Shown here: positions 38,870 through 47,923 of the stretch, in pieces
Layout of the letters: each line of letters starts with the position of its first letter
How positions within the stretch are numbered: the stretch's first letter is position 1
Source of the DNA: Paenibacillus endoradicis
GTDB taxonomy: Bacteria; Bacillota; Bacilli; Paenibacillales; Paenibacillaceae
DNA length: 64,000 bases
Direction: 5' to 3'
Assembly: GCF_024721975.1 (NCBI RefSeq)
Contig: NZ_JANQBB010000008.1
Location: 218,672-282,671 of the forward strand
Translations under genes and position numbers: made by a program
Notes under the pieces: model-generated
Told to the model about the DNA's origin: nothing
Databases searched by the model: none
Seen by the model: only the letters and a program-made list of their open reading frames with translations

Positions 38870-39757
38870 ATGAACAGAATTTTAGCTGCTGACATTGGTG
38901 GAACTAAAACTAAAATAGGTATATGTTGTATACTTGCAGGTTCGATAGAATCATATAAAGAATATGACACAGATAGTCATCTTGGTGGTCCTGCTGTTAT
39001 TAAGAAGCTCATATCACAATTATCGGAGTATGACGGGTATGAGGCTATTGCCATTAGCACAGCAGGACAGGTTAATGTGGATGAAGGTTACATTATATAT
39101 GCTAATGAAAACATTCCGCAATATACTGGAATGCGACTAAAAGAAATACTAGAAGACACTTTTCACTTCCCTGTGCGTGTAGAAAATGATGTTAATGCTG
39201 CTGCGCTAGGTGAAGCAAACTATGGTGCAGGAAAAGATGTGGAGCACTTTTTATGCTTGACGTATGGAACGGGAATTGGCGGAGCTATCGTTATTGATGG
39301 GAAAATCTATCGTGGTGCAAGTGGTAGTGCAGCAGAGTTTGGGCATATATTTACTCATTCAATGGATGAAGTTCAAAAAGGAAATCGCTTACCTTATTAT
39401 GAATGTTATGCAGCGACAAGTGTGCTAGTCTCTTCCGCTCAACAAGTAAACCCTAATTGGAGCAATGGTAAAATCATCTATGAGCTATGGGAACAAGGGG
39501 ATGAAGCAATAGTTCATATTGTTGAAAGATGGACAGACGAGGTAGCGAGTGGTTTAGCGTCGTTAATTCATATATTCAACCCTCCCTTGATCGTCCTAGG
39601 TGGAGGGATTATGGAGAGAGAAGCAATCATTACGTTAATCGAACATAAGTCCAAACAATTAGTAATGAGCAGTTTTGCCAATGTACAAATTATCCCTGCA
39701 ACATTAGGAAACCGAGCAGGCTTACTTGGCGCAGCATCGCTCTACTTACCAATGTAG
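38870..39757 (+). CDS. nanK: ROK-family N-acetylmannosamine kinase, zinc motif lost
   Basis: Phosphorylates ManNAc for NanE; 295 aa. ATP motif ADIGGTKTKIG, catalytic D107 in VENDVNAAALGEA, GTGIGGAIV. The usual ROK zinc motif (CxCGxxGCxE) is replaced by GNRLPYYECYAA, keeping Glu but only one Cys, so this is probably a zinc-free ROK kinase. The start is set to ATG 38870, eight bases after GTGAGG; the ATG at 38864 is too close to it. Last gene of the nan operon. Confidence 0.9.
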   Translation: MNRILAADIGGTKTKIGICCILAGSIESYKEYDTDSHLGGPAVIKKLISQLSEYDGYEAIAISTAGQVNVDEGYIIYANENIPQYTGMRLKEILEDTFHFPVRVENDVNAAALGEANYGAGKDVEHFLCLTYGTGIGGAIVIDGKIYRGASGSAAEFGHIFTHSMDEVQKGNRLPYYECYAATSVLVSSAQQVNPNWSNGKIIYELWEQGDEAIVHIVERWTDEVASGLASLIHIFNPPLIVLGGGIMEREAIITLIEHKSKQLVMSSFANVQIIPATLGNRAGLLGAASLYLPM

Positions 39758-39838
39758 TTACAATATTGCTTCGAGTTACATCCAATGTGGCATGCAACTG
39801 TATCATAGTTATGTAACAAAAAAGATAACAATAAATGG

Positions 39839-39886
39839 GACCGATAGACTGAACACTTAGAAAAGTGAATAGTCTATCGGTCTTGT
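39839..39886. terminator. bidirectional terminator between nanK and AraC gene
   Basis: GACCGATAGACT (39839-39850) pairs with 39871-39882, with an inner CACTT/AAGTG stem and a TTG tail. It lies between convergent genes. Confidence 0.75.
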
Positions 39887-39927
39887 TCGTAAGACGAGCA
39901 TTGCTAACTTAATATAATTAAATAACA

Positions 39928-40800
39928 TTATAAAATACTTGATAACTTACGGTATTGTTTAGGGGAGATTCCTTCGTGCTTTCGAAAAATTCGGCTGAAG
40001 TAATGAGGGTCATCATAACCGATGTTTCCACCTATTGCCTCTATAGAAAGGTGAGTTTCTCTTAATAGTCGTCTAGCATGATGATGCCTAATGGAACTCA
40101 CATATTCTCCAGGAGTCATTCTCGCTACCTTTTTGAATAGCTTAGCCATATGATCTTCATTCAAGCACATAATTTCGGCTAAAGCTTTATTATTCCAACT
40201 AGCAGACGGATCAGCTTGAATAGCATCCATTAATTTTTTTATAGCGATAGTATGAATAGATTTATCTGCAAGCTGACGCGTTATTTGTGTTCTTAGTAAA
40301 TGGGCTAATATTTGAAGCATTAACGCCTTACATACTAACTCATAACCAAGTGATCGATTCGTAAATTCATAGACGAGTTGCTCCATCAATTGCACACAGG
40401 CTAAAGGTGGTGTATAAACAGGATCCTCTGATAAGGGGGAGAATGATGAAGCGACTGCTTCGATACAGAATTTATTCGATTGTACCTTATCTTCATTAAC
40501 GACCATATCTTCTTCTGTTTGAATATCAAGTTCATCAAAAAAATCAAAATGGATACCAATAAATTGCGAATTTGGACGTGAAGTAATCTCATTCTGATGA
40601 TAGATTCCAGCGGATAAAAAGATCAATTGTCCCTCTTGTAATACATATCGTTGACCATTCATCTCTGTAGCGGCTTCTCCGTGACTAACATAAAGTAACT
40701 CATAATCATATAGTCTTCTTCGGGGGAGTTTACCGTAGGGCATAGTTTGCATCTGAGCATAATGAATACTAGGCGACCATTCCTTAAACGCTGTTTCCAT
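39928..40800 (-). CDS. AraC-family transcriptional regulator
   Basis: 290 aa from ATG 40800 (GAGGAG about 9 bases upstream, inside the longer frame). The N-terminal cupin sensor has YDYELLYVSHGEA and GQLIFLSAGIYHQ; the C-terminal AraC domain has LNEDHMAKLFKKVAR and IGGNIGYDDPHYFSRIFRKH. It is divergent from the isomerase/oxidoreductase pair at 41143, which it probably controls, but it is also adjacent to the nan operon. Confidence 0.88.
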   Translation of the reverse strand: METAFKEWSPSIHYAQMQTMPYGKLPRRRLYDYELLYVSHGEAATEMNGQRYVLQEGQLIFLSAGIYHQNEITSRPNSQFIGIHFDFFDELDIQTEEDMVVNEDKVQSNKFCIEAVASSFSPLSEDPVYTPPLACVQLMEQLVYEFTNRSLGYELVCKALMLQILAHLLRTQITRQLADKSIHTIAIKKLMDAIQADPSASWNNKALAEIMCLNEDHMAKLFKKVARMTPGEYVSSIRHHHARRLLRETHLSIEAIGGNIGYDDPHYFSRIFRKHEGISPKQYRKLSSIL

Positions 40801-41037
40801 ATAGATTAGCTCTCCTCGCAAGAAAAAGTTTATAGTAATCTAAATTATACTATTCCTAATTAACTACTATTTCTTCATTATAAGGTTGCACTATATAAAG
40901 CGTAAAGAAAACATATGAATTTTAAAAATAGAACGGAATAATGCAAGATAATCTTATTTAACTTAAACTAAATTAACACTAGTAAACTTATTAATGGTTG
41001 AATAGACAACGATAATTACTATTAAGGTTAATAAAAC

Positions 41038-41106
41038 AAATATCTCGGAATAGTCCACCAAATATCTCTATTCTCTAAATATTTCACTAACCTTTTTGTT
41101 TATACT
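41038..41106 (+). promoter_or_regulatory. direct repeats and -10 upstream of the isomerase gene
   Basis: AAATATCTC occurs at 41038-41046 and 41060-41068 (22-bp period), with a related AAATATTTC at 41077-41085; TATACT at 41101-41106 is a plausible -10 without a good -35. This fits an AraC-activated promoter. The rest of the 342-bp divergent gap is A/T-rich with nothing else recognised. Confidence 0.5.
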
Positions 41107-41142
41107 CATAGGTAAGCAGATGTAAAAGGAGGAAGTAATATA

Positions 41143-41985
41143 ATGAAAAAAGGTATTAATATTTGGTCCTTTCAAGAAGGCACGTCTATTGCAGATTGTA
41201 TATCTCTAGCCAAAGATGCTGGTTTTGAGGGAATTGAATTATCACTTAATGAATCAGGTGAACTAGGACTACAAAGTACAGAAAAAGAGGTTCTTGAGAT
41301 TCGCTCACTATTAGATGCAGCAGACCTTGAAATTTGCGGTTTAGCAACAGGCTTGTACTGGGATTATTCAATGACAAGTGAGTCAAATATCAAACGTGAA
41401 AAAGCGATAGACGTATGTAAGAAACAACTGGAGCTAGCTGCAGCATTTGGCGTTGATACTATTCTAGTTATTCCTGGTGCAGTCGGTGTTGATTTTATAC
41501 CTGGTAGTGAAGTTGTCGAGTATGATCGCGCTTATGATCGAGCATTAGAGGCAATTAGTAAATTAGCAATTGATGCCCAAAGTAATGGCGTTAACATAGG
41601 GATTGAAAATGTATGGAATAAATTTCTACTGTCTCCGCTAGAGATGAGAACATTTATTGATGATATTGGTTCAGAATATGTAGGTTCGTACTTTGATGTC
41701 GGAAATACTGTGCATAATGGTTATCCAGAACATTGGATTAAAATACTAGGAAATCGCATTAAGAAAGTTCATTTTAAAGATTATCGACGTCAAGCTGGTG
41801 GATTACATGGCTTCGTTGATCTACTTGCAGGCGATGTGAACTATCCAGCTGTTATAGAGGCACTTCAAGACATTGGATATAACAACTATGTTACGGCGGA
41901 AATGATTCCACCTTATGCGCATCATGCCAATCAGATTATTTACAACACATCGGCTGCAATGGATGCCATTTTAGGCAGAAGGTAG
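41143..41985 (+). CDS. sugar phosphate isomerase/epimerase (TIM barrel)
   Basis: 280 aa, hexulose/xylulose-phosphate epimerase or inosose-type TIM barrel. Metal-site-type residues lie in GIELSLNESG, IGIENVWNKF, GSYFDVGN and VHFKDYRR. AGGAGG precedes the ATG. It is the first gene of a pair with a Gfo/Idh oxidoreductase and divergent from an AraC gene, mirroring the 13498-16484 module. The substrate is not determinable from sequence. Confidence 0.85.
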   Translation: MKKGINIWSFQEGTSIADCISLAKDAGFEGIELSLNESGELGLQSTEKEVLEIRSLLDAADLEICGLATGLYWDYSMTSESNIKREKAIDVCKKQLELAAAFGVDTILVIPGAVGVDFIPGSEVVEYDRAYDRALEAISKLAIDAQSNGVNIGIENVWNKFLLSPLEMRTFIDDIGSEYVGSYFDVGNTVHNGYPEHWIKILGNRIKKVHFKDYRRQAGGLHGFVDLLAGDVNYPAVIEALQDIGYNNYVTAEMIPPYAHHANQIIYNTSAAMDAILGRR

Positions 41986-41987
41986 CT

Positions 41988-42025
41988 ACAAAAAGTTAGT
42001 TGACGCTTTCGAAGTAACTTTTTGT
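41988..42025 (+). terminator. intercistronic hairpin
   Basis: ACAAAAAGTTA (41988-41998) pairs with TAACTTTTTGT (42015-42025). GCTACAAAAAGTT recurs directly at 42048-42060 before the next gene's ribosome site. Attenuator or degenerate repeat element. Confidence 0.5.
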
Positions 42026-42073
42026 TATATAGAGGCGATTTAGTATGCTACAAAAAGTTTAGGAGGAATAGAA

Positions 42074-43090
42074 ATGTTGAAAATTGGTTTAATCGGGTTT
42101 GGGTTTATGGGGAGAATGCATTTCGATAATTATGAGCGGTTAATGAATGAAGGTCATCCGATTCAATTGAGTGCAATTTGTGATATTCAAATCGAGCAAC
42201 TAAAATCTTCAAAAGCAGAAGGTAATATGGCAACTGAGAAGGAAATCTATGATTTATCGCCATATCGACTCTATGAAAATATTGAAGATATGTTGGCAAA
42301 TGAACAGCTAGATATGATAGATATTACGTTACCAACCTTTTTACACGCTGAACTTACTTGTAATCTCTTAGAACGTGGATATCATGTGTTTTGTGAAAAA
42401 CCAGCCGCGAGAAATGCCGAGGACGCAAGATTAATGGCAGCGACAGCAAGCACACATGGTAAAAAGCTTATGATTGGTCAATGTTTACGTTTTTGGCCGG
42501 CTTATGAAATATTGAAAGAAAATGTAGATAGCGGTCGATTGGGGCAAGTCACGGGTGGATATTTCTTCAGAGGGTCTGAAGCACCAAAAGGTTGGTTTAT
42601 GAATGGAGAGTTAAGCGGTGGATGCTTACTAGATATGCATATTCACGATACCGATATGATTCATTGGCTGTTTGGAAAACCTAATAAAGTATCTACATTG
42701 GGTCGTACAGTGGTTTCTACAAACGGATATGATATCGTATCTACGAATTATGTATATGCTGATGGGAAAGTCATTAATGCTCAAGCGGATTGGACACTTG
42801 AAGGAGATCATGGGTTCGAAATGACGTATCGAGTTAATTTTGAACAAGGCAATATGGTGTTTAAAAACGGAGCAGTACATATTAATCCTAATAGTGAGCC
42901 TGGTTATATTGCGGAACTTTCTCCTGATGCGGGCTATTATAGAGAACTACTTTATTTTACTAATGCTATTGTAAATGAAACTTCACTTGATACTTGCTCA
43001 CCTGAAAGTGCAGCAGGAACAATGGAAATTATTGAAGCTGAATTGAAGTCTGCTGATCTAGGTGGTACATGGGTGGAAACCATTAAGTAG
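42074..43090 (+). CDS. Gfo/Idh/MocA-family oxidoreductase
   Basis: 338 aa. NAD(P) motif IGLIGFGFMGRMHFDNY at the N-terminus, CEKPAARN lysine motif near residue 113, GGCLLDMHIHDTDMIHWLFG (the conserved D-x-x-x-H region) near 195. AGGAGG precedes the ATG. It acts on a sugar-type polyol or keto-sugar, paired with the upstream isomerase. Confidence 0.88.
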   Translation: MLKIGLIGFGFMGRMHFDNYERLMNEGHPIQLSAICDIQIEQLKSSKAEGNMATEKEIYDLSPYRLYENIEDMLANEQLDMIDITLPTFLHAELTCNLLERGYHVFCEKPAARNAEDARLMAATASTHGKKLMIGQCLRFWPAYEILKENVDSGRLGQVTGGYFFRGSEAPKGWFMNGELSGGCLLDMHIHDTDMIHWLFGKPNKVSTLGRTVVSTNGYDIVSTNYVYADGKVINAQADWTLEGDHGFEMTYRVNFEQGNMVFKNGAVHINPNSEPGYIAELSPDAGYYRELLYFTNAIVNETSLDTCSPESAAGTMEIIEAELKSADLGGTWVETIK

Positions 43091-43123
43091 AACTGATTAA
43101 AGCATCTAAATATTAGAAAAACA

Positions 43124-43180
43124 AAGCGATTTATTTCTTACCTACGAATGCAAGTAGGAAGAGATAAATCGCTTATTTTA
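43124..43180 (+). terminator. terminator of the isomerase/oxidoreductase pair
   Basis: AAGCGATTTAT and CCTAC pair with GTAGG and ATAAATCGCTT with one internal bulge; tail ATTTTAT. Confidence 0.75.
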
Positions 43181-43202
43181 TCGTGTATGAAACATTATCA
43201 TA

Positions 43203-43230
43203 TTGCTTATTCAAATTTCTAGGCTATAAT
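43203..43230 (+). promoter_or_regulatory. promoter of the globin-coupled receptor gene
   Basis: TTGCTT (43203-43208), 16-bp spacer, TATAAT (43225-43230), about 100 bp before the ATG. Confidence 0.5.
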
Positions 43231-43328
43231 TATCGTTAATTACTTTTTAACTTACTAGAGATTACACATATTATGATAGAGTAATTAATATTTAGGTATT
43301 ATTTTACAGATGAGGAGGACAGCCATTT

Positions 43329-44327
43329 ATGATTAATCTAGGGTCAAATCGACAAAAACAAATTAATTATATAGGTATTACTGAGAATGATTTGTGCTTA
43401 TTACATAGCAAAGAGAAAGAATTTGAACTTATAGTAGACCAGCTTGTTGATGAGTTGTATAAACAAGTCGCAGCTGAACCCGAATTACGTGCGATTATTG
43501 AACAACATAGTACGTTGGATCGATTGAAAGAAACGCAACGATGGTATTTTCTTTCTTTAGCATCCGGTGTCATTGACGAAGCTTTCATTGATAAACGTTT
43601 GTTCATAGGGAAGGTTCATTCTCGAATTGGATTAACAACGAATTGGTATTTAGGAACATACGTTATTTATTTGGATATTGCAGTTGCTCTTTTTGAACAA
43701 ATTCTCCCAAATGAATGGAAAAGCGTTATTCATGCATTAACGAAAATGTTTAATTTAGATTCGCAATTAGTTTTAGAAGCATACGAAGCAGATGAAAAAG
43801 CAAAAATAGAGTACCTACTGGAGAAACAAAATCATTTACTTACAGGGGTTAGTTCAGCAGTTCAAGAATTGGTAGCTTTAATGGTACAACTTAAAGATAG
43901 CAGCGAGTCAATTGAGGATGCTGTACATAAAAATGCTGATTATCAAGAGAAAACTCACCAAAACGTACTGTCCTTAGACAAAGAGGTGGAATCTATTCAT
44001 CAGGTTGGTGAGATGATGAAGGAGGTAGCGGATCAAACGCATCTCTTAGGCTTAAACGCTGCCATAGAAGCAGCACGAGCAGGTGAATTCGGAAGAGGTT
44101 TTGAAGTTGTTGCGAACGAGGTTCGAAAATTAGCTCACCGTTCTAAGGATTCATTAGGTACTATTGAAGAGAGACTGGATAATATTCATTCAACGCTTAC
44201 AAAGGTAAAGGGAGATTCCGAACATAACTCACTTTATTCCCAAAATCAAGTAGCAAGCTCGCAGGAGTTAGCTTCTTTTGTACAGTTGATTGAAAAAGTA
44301 ACCGTTGAGTTAGATAATTTGAAGTGA
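43329..44327 (+). CDS. globin-coupled sensor chemoreceptor (HemAT-like), soluble
   Basis: 332 aa with no membrane segment. Residues about 15-165 form a globin-sensor domain with the probable heme-ligating H97 in [16 protein letters not shown]. Residues about 220-310 form a shortened methyl-accepting signalling domain with [20 protein letters not shown] and [16 protein letters not shown] at the hairpin tip. It is about 100 residues shorter than B. subtilis HemAT, mainly by loss of coiled coil. Expected to signal oxygen to CheA. Monocistronic; no chemotaxis genes nearby. Confidence 0.88.
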   Translation: MINLGSNRQKQINYIGITENDLCLLHSKEKEFELIVDQLVDELYKQVAAEPELRAIIEQHSTLDRLKETQRWYFLSLASGVIDEAFIDKRLFIGKVHSRIGLTTNWYLGTYVIYLDIAVALFEQILPNEWKSVIHALTKMFNLDSQLVLEAYEADEKAKIEYLLEKQNHLLTGVSSAVQELVALMVQLKDSSESIEDAVHKNADYQEKTHQNVLSLDKEVESIHQVGEMMKEVADQTHLLGLNAAIEAARAGEFGRGFEVVANEVRKLAHRSKDSLGTIEERLDNIHSTLTKVKGDSEHNSLYSQNQVASSQELASFVQLIEKVTVELDNLK

Positions 44328-44339
44328 GATCAACTAACT

Positions 44340-44380
44340 AATAACCTCTAATGATTAATTTCATTGGAGGTTATTTACTT
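44340..44380 (+). terminator. terminator of the receptor gene
   Basis: AATAACCTCTAATGA pairs with TCATTGGAGGTTATT, followed by TTACTTTTTT. Confidence 0.8.
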
Positions 44381-44515
44381 TTTTATTCTATTGGAAGTAA
44401 AGTTCATAACCAAAATACGCAAAAAAATTTCGAAATAGAAAAAATAGTTTCATGTAATTGAAATCATCACTCCCTATAATGAAACCTATAGACGAACTAC
44501 GAGAGGTGATCAAAA

Positions 44516-45451
44516 GTGAAAACTGTTCATGAAGTTGAAGTGAAACCAAAGATTGCTCGAAATAAACGTAGACTTTTGGTTGCAAGAGAAACTATGGCAG
44601 GATATTTATTCATTAGTCCGATGGTTCTATTAGCTACTGTTCTTACAATTATTCCTATTCTTTTATCGGGAGTTATTAGTTTCACTGATTGGAATTTCAT
44701 TGCGGGATTAGATTCAATTAAATTCATTGGATTTGATAACTACGCAAAGATGTTCTCTGATGACGACTTTCTTAAATCATTAAATAATAATTTATTATTG
44801 ATATTAGTTATTCCAGTTTCTCTGTTTATCTCATTAATTCTTGCAGTGCTAATAAATAATTCAACATACTTCAAAAGTTTTTTCAAAGTTATCTACTTTA
44901 TGCCTTTTATATCTAGTTTCGTCGCAGTAGCAGTACTTTGGCGTGTATTGTTTCACCCGTCTAACGGTCCTATTAATAACTTCTTAATGTCAATCGGTAT
45001 AAGTAATCCACCTGCATGGTTAGCTGATCCAAGCTTTTCATTAATCTCAGTGATGATTATTATGATTTGGGCGGGTGTAGGTTTTGAGATGATTATCTTT
45101 ATGGCCGGACTTCAAAATATATCTAAAGATTTATATGAAGCGGCTGATATTGACGGTGCTTCAAAAGTAAGACAATTTTTCAAAATTACAATTCCTTTAC
45201 TTTCTCCAACTACATTTTTCTTACTAATTACCGGTATAGTAGGTTCCTTCAAAGTATTTGATCTTATTATGATCTTAACAAATGGAGGGCCAGCGGGATC
45301 TACTTCAGTTATCGTATTCTACTTATATAAAGTAGCATTTATTCAATTGAAATCTGGATATGCATCTGCTATCGGCATTATGTTACTAATCATCATACTC
45401 GCTATTACGGTCATTCAATGGATTGGTCAGAAAAAATGGGTTAACTACTAG
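44516..45451 (+). CDS. CUT1 ABC transporter permease (MalF-like)
   Basis: 311 aa from a GTG start with GAGAGGTG upstream. Six hydrophobic segments, EAA loop EAADIDGASKVRQFFKI. Preceded by TATAAT at about 44475 with a poor -35. First gene of an operon permease - permease - binding protein - kinase - regulator. Cargo unknown. Confidence 0.92.
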   Translation: MKTVHEVEVKPKIARNKRRLLVARETMAGYLFISPMVLLATVLTIIPILLSGVISFTDWNFIAGLDSIKFIGFDNYAKMFSDDDFLKSLNNNLLLILVIPVSLFISLILAVLINNSTYFKSFFKVIYFMPFISSFVAVAVLWRVLFHPSNGPINNFLMSIGISNPPAWLADPSFSLISVMIIMIWAGVGFEMIIFMAGLQNISKDLYEAADIDGASKVRQFFKITIPLLSPTTFFLLITGIVGSFKVFDLIMILTNGGPAGSTSVIVFYLYKVAFIQLKSGYASAIGIMLLIIILAITVIQWIGQKKWVNY

Positions 45452-45462
45452 GGGGAAGGTCT

Positions 45463-46293
45463 ATGCATACTTTGCGACTTAATCGAGTAATCGTTACGAT
45501 ATTAATGAGTTTTGCTGGAATTATATTCATTATGCCTTTTCTTTGGATGATCTCAGCTTCTATGAAACCAGAGTTAGATGTACTAGGTTATCCAATTCAA
45601 TGGATTCCAAAACGCTGGAATGCAGGAGCGAATTATAATGAAGTATGGTTTGGAACACTACCGTTTACTACGTATTATTGGAATACAATTAAAATTACAT
45701 TGCTCACTACACTGTTTTCAGTCATTATTTCATCCATGGCTGCTTATGGATTCACTAAAATACAATTCAAGGGAAGAGATATACTCTTTCTAATTATTTT
45801 ATCAACATTTATGATTCCTAGTCAGGCAATCCTAGTTCCTCAATTTATTTTATATCGTTGGTTAGGATTATTTGATAGTCATACGGGATTAATATTGTTA
45901 GGAGCGTCTTCGGTACTATTAACGTTTTTGCTCAGACAATTTTACATGAGTGTTCATAATGAAATTATTGAATCCGCTAGAATGGATGGGGCAAATCACT
46001 GGACAATTTATACTCGAATTACATTGCCATTAGTGAAACCGGTGCTAGCAACTGTTATGATTCTTCGATTTATATGGACATGGAATGATTATCAGAACCC
46101 ATTAATTTTCCTTCGTTCTGATCACTTATTCACGTTACAGCTTGGTATGACCAAATTCTCTGACGTGAATGGTGAGTTTTATTCCTTAATGATGGCAGGT
46201 GCAGTATCAGCCATTTTACCACTTTTAATTATCTTTATCATCGGCCAAAAGCAGGTTATTGAAGGTGTAGCTTCTGGCAGTGTTAAAGGATAG
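45463..46293 (+). CDS. CUT1 ABC transporter permease (MalG-like)
   Basis: 276 aa, six hydrophobic segments, loop ESARMDGANHWTIYTRI (ESA in place of EAA), C-terminus EGVASGSVKG. GGGGGAAGG precedes the ATG. It pairs with the 44516 permease and ends just before the binding-protein gene. Confidence 0.92.
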   Translation: MHTLRLNRVIVTILMSFAGIIFIMPFLWMISASMKPELDVLGYPIQWIPKRWNAGANYNEVWFGTLPFTTYYWNTIKITLLTTLFSVIISSMAAYGFTKIQFKGRDILFLIILSTFMIPSQAILVPQFILYRWLGLFDSHTGLILLGASSVLLTFLLRQFYMSVHNEIIESARMDGANHWTIYTRITLPLVKPVLATVMILRFIWTWNDYQNPLIFLRSDHLFTLQLGMTKFSDVNGEFYSLMMAGAVSAILPLLIIFIIGQKQVIEGVASGSVKG

Positions 46294-46326
46294 ATGAACA
46301 GAAATAACAATTCAGGGGGAATGGTT

Positions 46327-47697
46327 ATGATTAAGAAATGGTTATCTAGTTCATTACTTGTAGCAATGGTTGTTGTATTAATGGTAGGATGCTCTTCAAA
46401 TGCAGGGAAAAATGCAGGAACAAATGCAGGAACAAATGCAGGGACGAATGCACCTAAGACAACTACAGAAAGTGGACAGACCACACTTAAAGTGTATACT
46501 TGGTACAATTTAGAAAATGAAAAGTTTGATGTAATAAAGACAGAATTTGAAAAAGCATACCCGGATATAAAAATTGAATATGTTTCGGCTGGAGATAACA
46601 ACTCAAATGAACATGTCAAAAAAGTTGACTTGGCAGCTGCATCTAATGAAGATATGGACGTAATTATGTTCTCATCTCCAGCTCATTATGCTCAGCGTTT
46701 GGCACTAGGAATGTTGGAGCCGTTAGATGATTATTTGGCGAAAGATGGATTGAATTTTGAAGAAGAATATTCTGTAGATACTAAAGTCGATGGTAAATAC
46801 TATGGATTGCCAGGAAAATCAGTTAATTTCTTCGTGGCAATTAATGAAAATCATCTTAAGGAGGCTAATCTTCCTGTACCAACCGATTGGACTTGGGATG
46901 AATTTTTAGATTATGCAGCAAAAATGACTAAGCTAGATGGTGAGAAGAAACGTTATGGAACATATTTTCACACATGGGTCAATCCTTATCTAATGTTAGC
47001 CAATTCCAATGAACCTAATAATAGCTACTTGGTAACGGATGACCATAAGTCTGCTAATATTGATACTGCTTCTATCCGCAAGTCATTAGAAATTCGTTTG
47101 CAAGCAGATCAAGACAAAATAGCTACACCATACGCTGAAGTCATTAGTCAAAAGTTGAATTATCGCCCACAATATTTTAACGAAGAAGCATCGATGATTC
47201 TTACAGGCACATTTATGATTCCAGAGGTAGGGGGCACAGATAAAGTACCTGCAACGTTCAAAACCGTATTTGCACCTTTACCAAAAAGTAATAAAGAAGA
47301 TCACATTACATCAGATATTACTTCTGACTTAGTAACTGTATATAGCAAATCGAAAAATAAAGAAGCAGCATATACTTTTGTTCGTTGGTTTACAACAGAA
47401 GGACTTGTTGTTCAAGGTCGTAATATTCCATCTTGGAAAAAAGCGAATATGGAAGAAGTACTCGATACGATCATTGGCGCTACAAATAATCCTGAAATGA
47501 TAGATAAAGAATCTGCTCTATATTTCTTTAATGAAAGTAACATGATCGCTAGACCTAATCCTCCTTCTTATACTGCGGAAGTAGAAGCTGTTTTACAAGA
47601 TCAATTTGACTTAATGATGCTACAAGGTCAAAGTATAGATGATACGATTCAGAATGCTCAGCAAAAAATTCAAAAGATTGTTGATAGTTATCAATAG
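46327..47697 (+). CDS. CUT1 sugar ABC substrate-binding lipoprotein
   Basis: 457 aa from ATG 46327, seven bases after GGGGG; earlier ATGs (46294, 46321) lack a usable site. Lipobox MVGC with C22, then a linker made of NAG(T/K) tetrapeptides, then a binding-protein fold (LKVYTWYNLENEKFDVI at the start). In the other two complete clusters the binding-protein gene comes first; here it follows the permeases. Ligand unknown. Confidence 0.92.
   Translation: MIKKWLSSSLLVAMVVVLMVGCSSNAGKNAGTNAGTNAGTNAPKTTTESGQTTLKVYTWYNLENEKFDVIKTEFEKAYPDIKIEYVSAGDNNSNEHVKKVDLAAASNEDMDVIMFSSPAHYAQRLALGMLEPLDDYLAKDGLNFEEEYSVDTKVDGKYYGLPGKSVNFFVAINENHLKEANLPVPTDWTWDEFLDYAAKMTKLDGEKKRYGTYFHTWVNPYLMLANSNEPNNSYLVTDDHKSANIDTASIRKSLEIRLQADQDKIATPYAEVISQKLNYRPQYFNEEASMILTGTFMIPEVGGTDKVPATFKTVFAPLPKSNKEDHITSDITSDLVTVYSKSKNKEAAYTFVRWFTTEGLVVQGRNIPSWKKANMEEVLDTIIGATNNPEMIDKESALYFFNESNMIARPNPPSYTAEVEAVLQDQFDLMMLQGQSIDDTIQNAQQKIQKIVDSYQ
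46399..46452 (+). repeat. 12-bp tandem repeat in the lipoprotein linker
   Basis: Four-and-a-half copies of AATGCAGGAACA (one as AATGCAGGGAAA, one as AATGCAGGGACG) encode the repeated N-A-G-T/K linker. Slippage here would change tether length in 4-residue steps without a frameshift. Confidence 0.85.
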
Positions 47698-47712
47698 AAG
47701 CAATCCATAGTA

Positions 47713-47764
47713 GGCAAAGTACAAGAAGATAGAGCTCCATGATCTCTTGTACTTTGTCTTTTTG
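47713..47764 (+). terminator. terminator/attenuator after the binding-protein gene
   Basis: GGCAAAGTACAAGA (47713-47726) pairs with TCTTGTACTTTGTC (47744-47757), followed by TTTTTG. It separates the importer genes from the kinase gene. Confidence 0.8.
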
Positions 47765-47923
47765 TGTAATTATCTATCAAATAATGAAAATATCTGAATA
47801 ATAGATAAAATTATAATAAGAACAATTAAATTAATATAACTAAATGATATATAAATGATAAGATGATATTAAATTACTGAGGAATAGGGTTTGTTTGGAA
47901 ATGATTTGAAGGAGGAATTATAT

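Noticed and set aside
43329..44327. Frameshifted or truncated chemoreceptor
   Set aside because: Shorter than HemAT, but both the globin domain and the signalling hairpin tip are intact, with own promoter and terminator; a short receptor class is more likely than decay.
46179..46619. 146-aa minus-strand open frame with repeated FVPA segments
   Set aside because: Its repeats are the antisense of the 12-bp NAGT linker repeats in the lipoprotein gene; no start signals.
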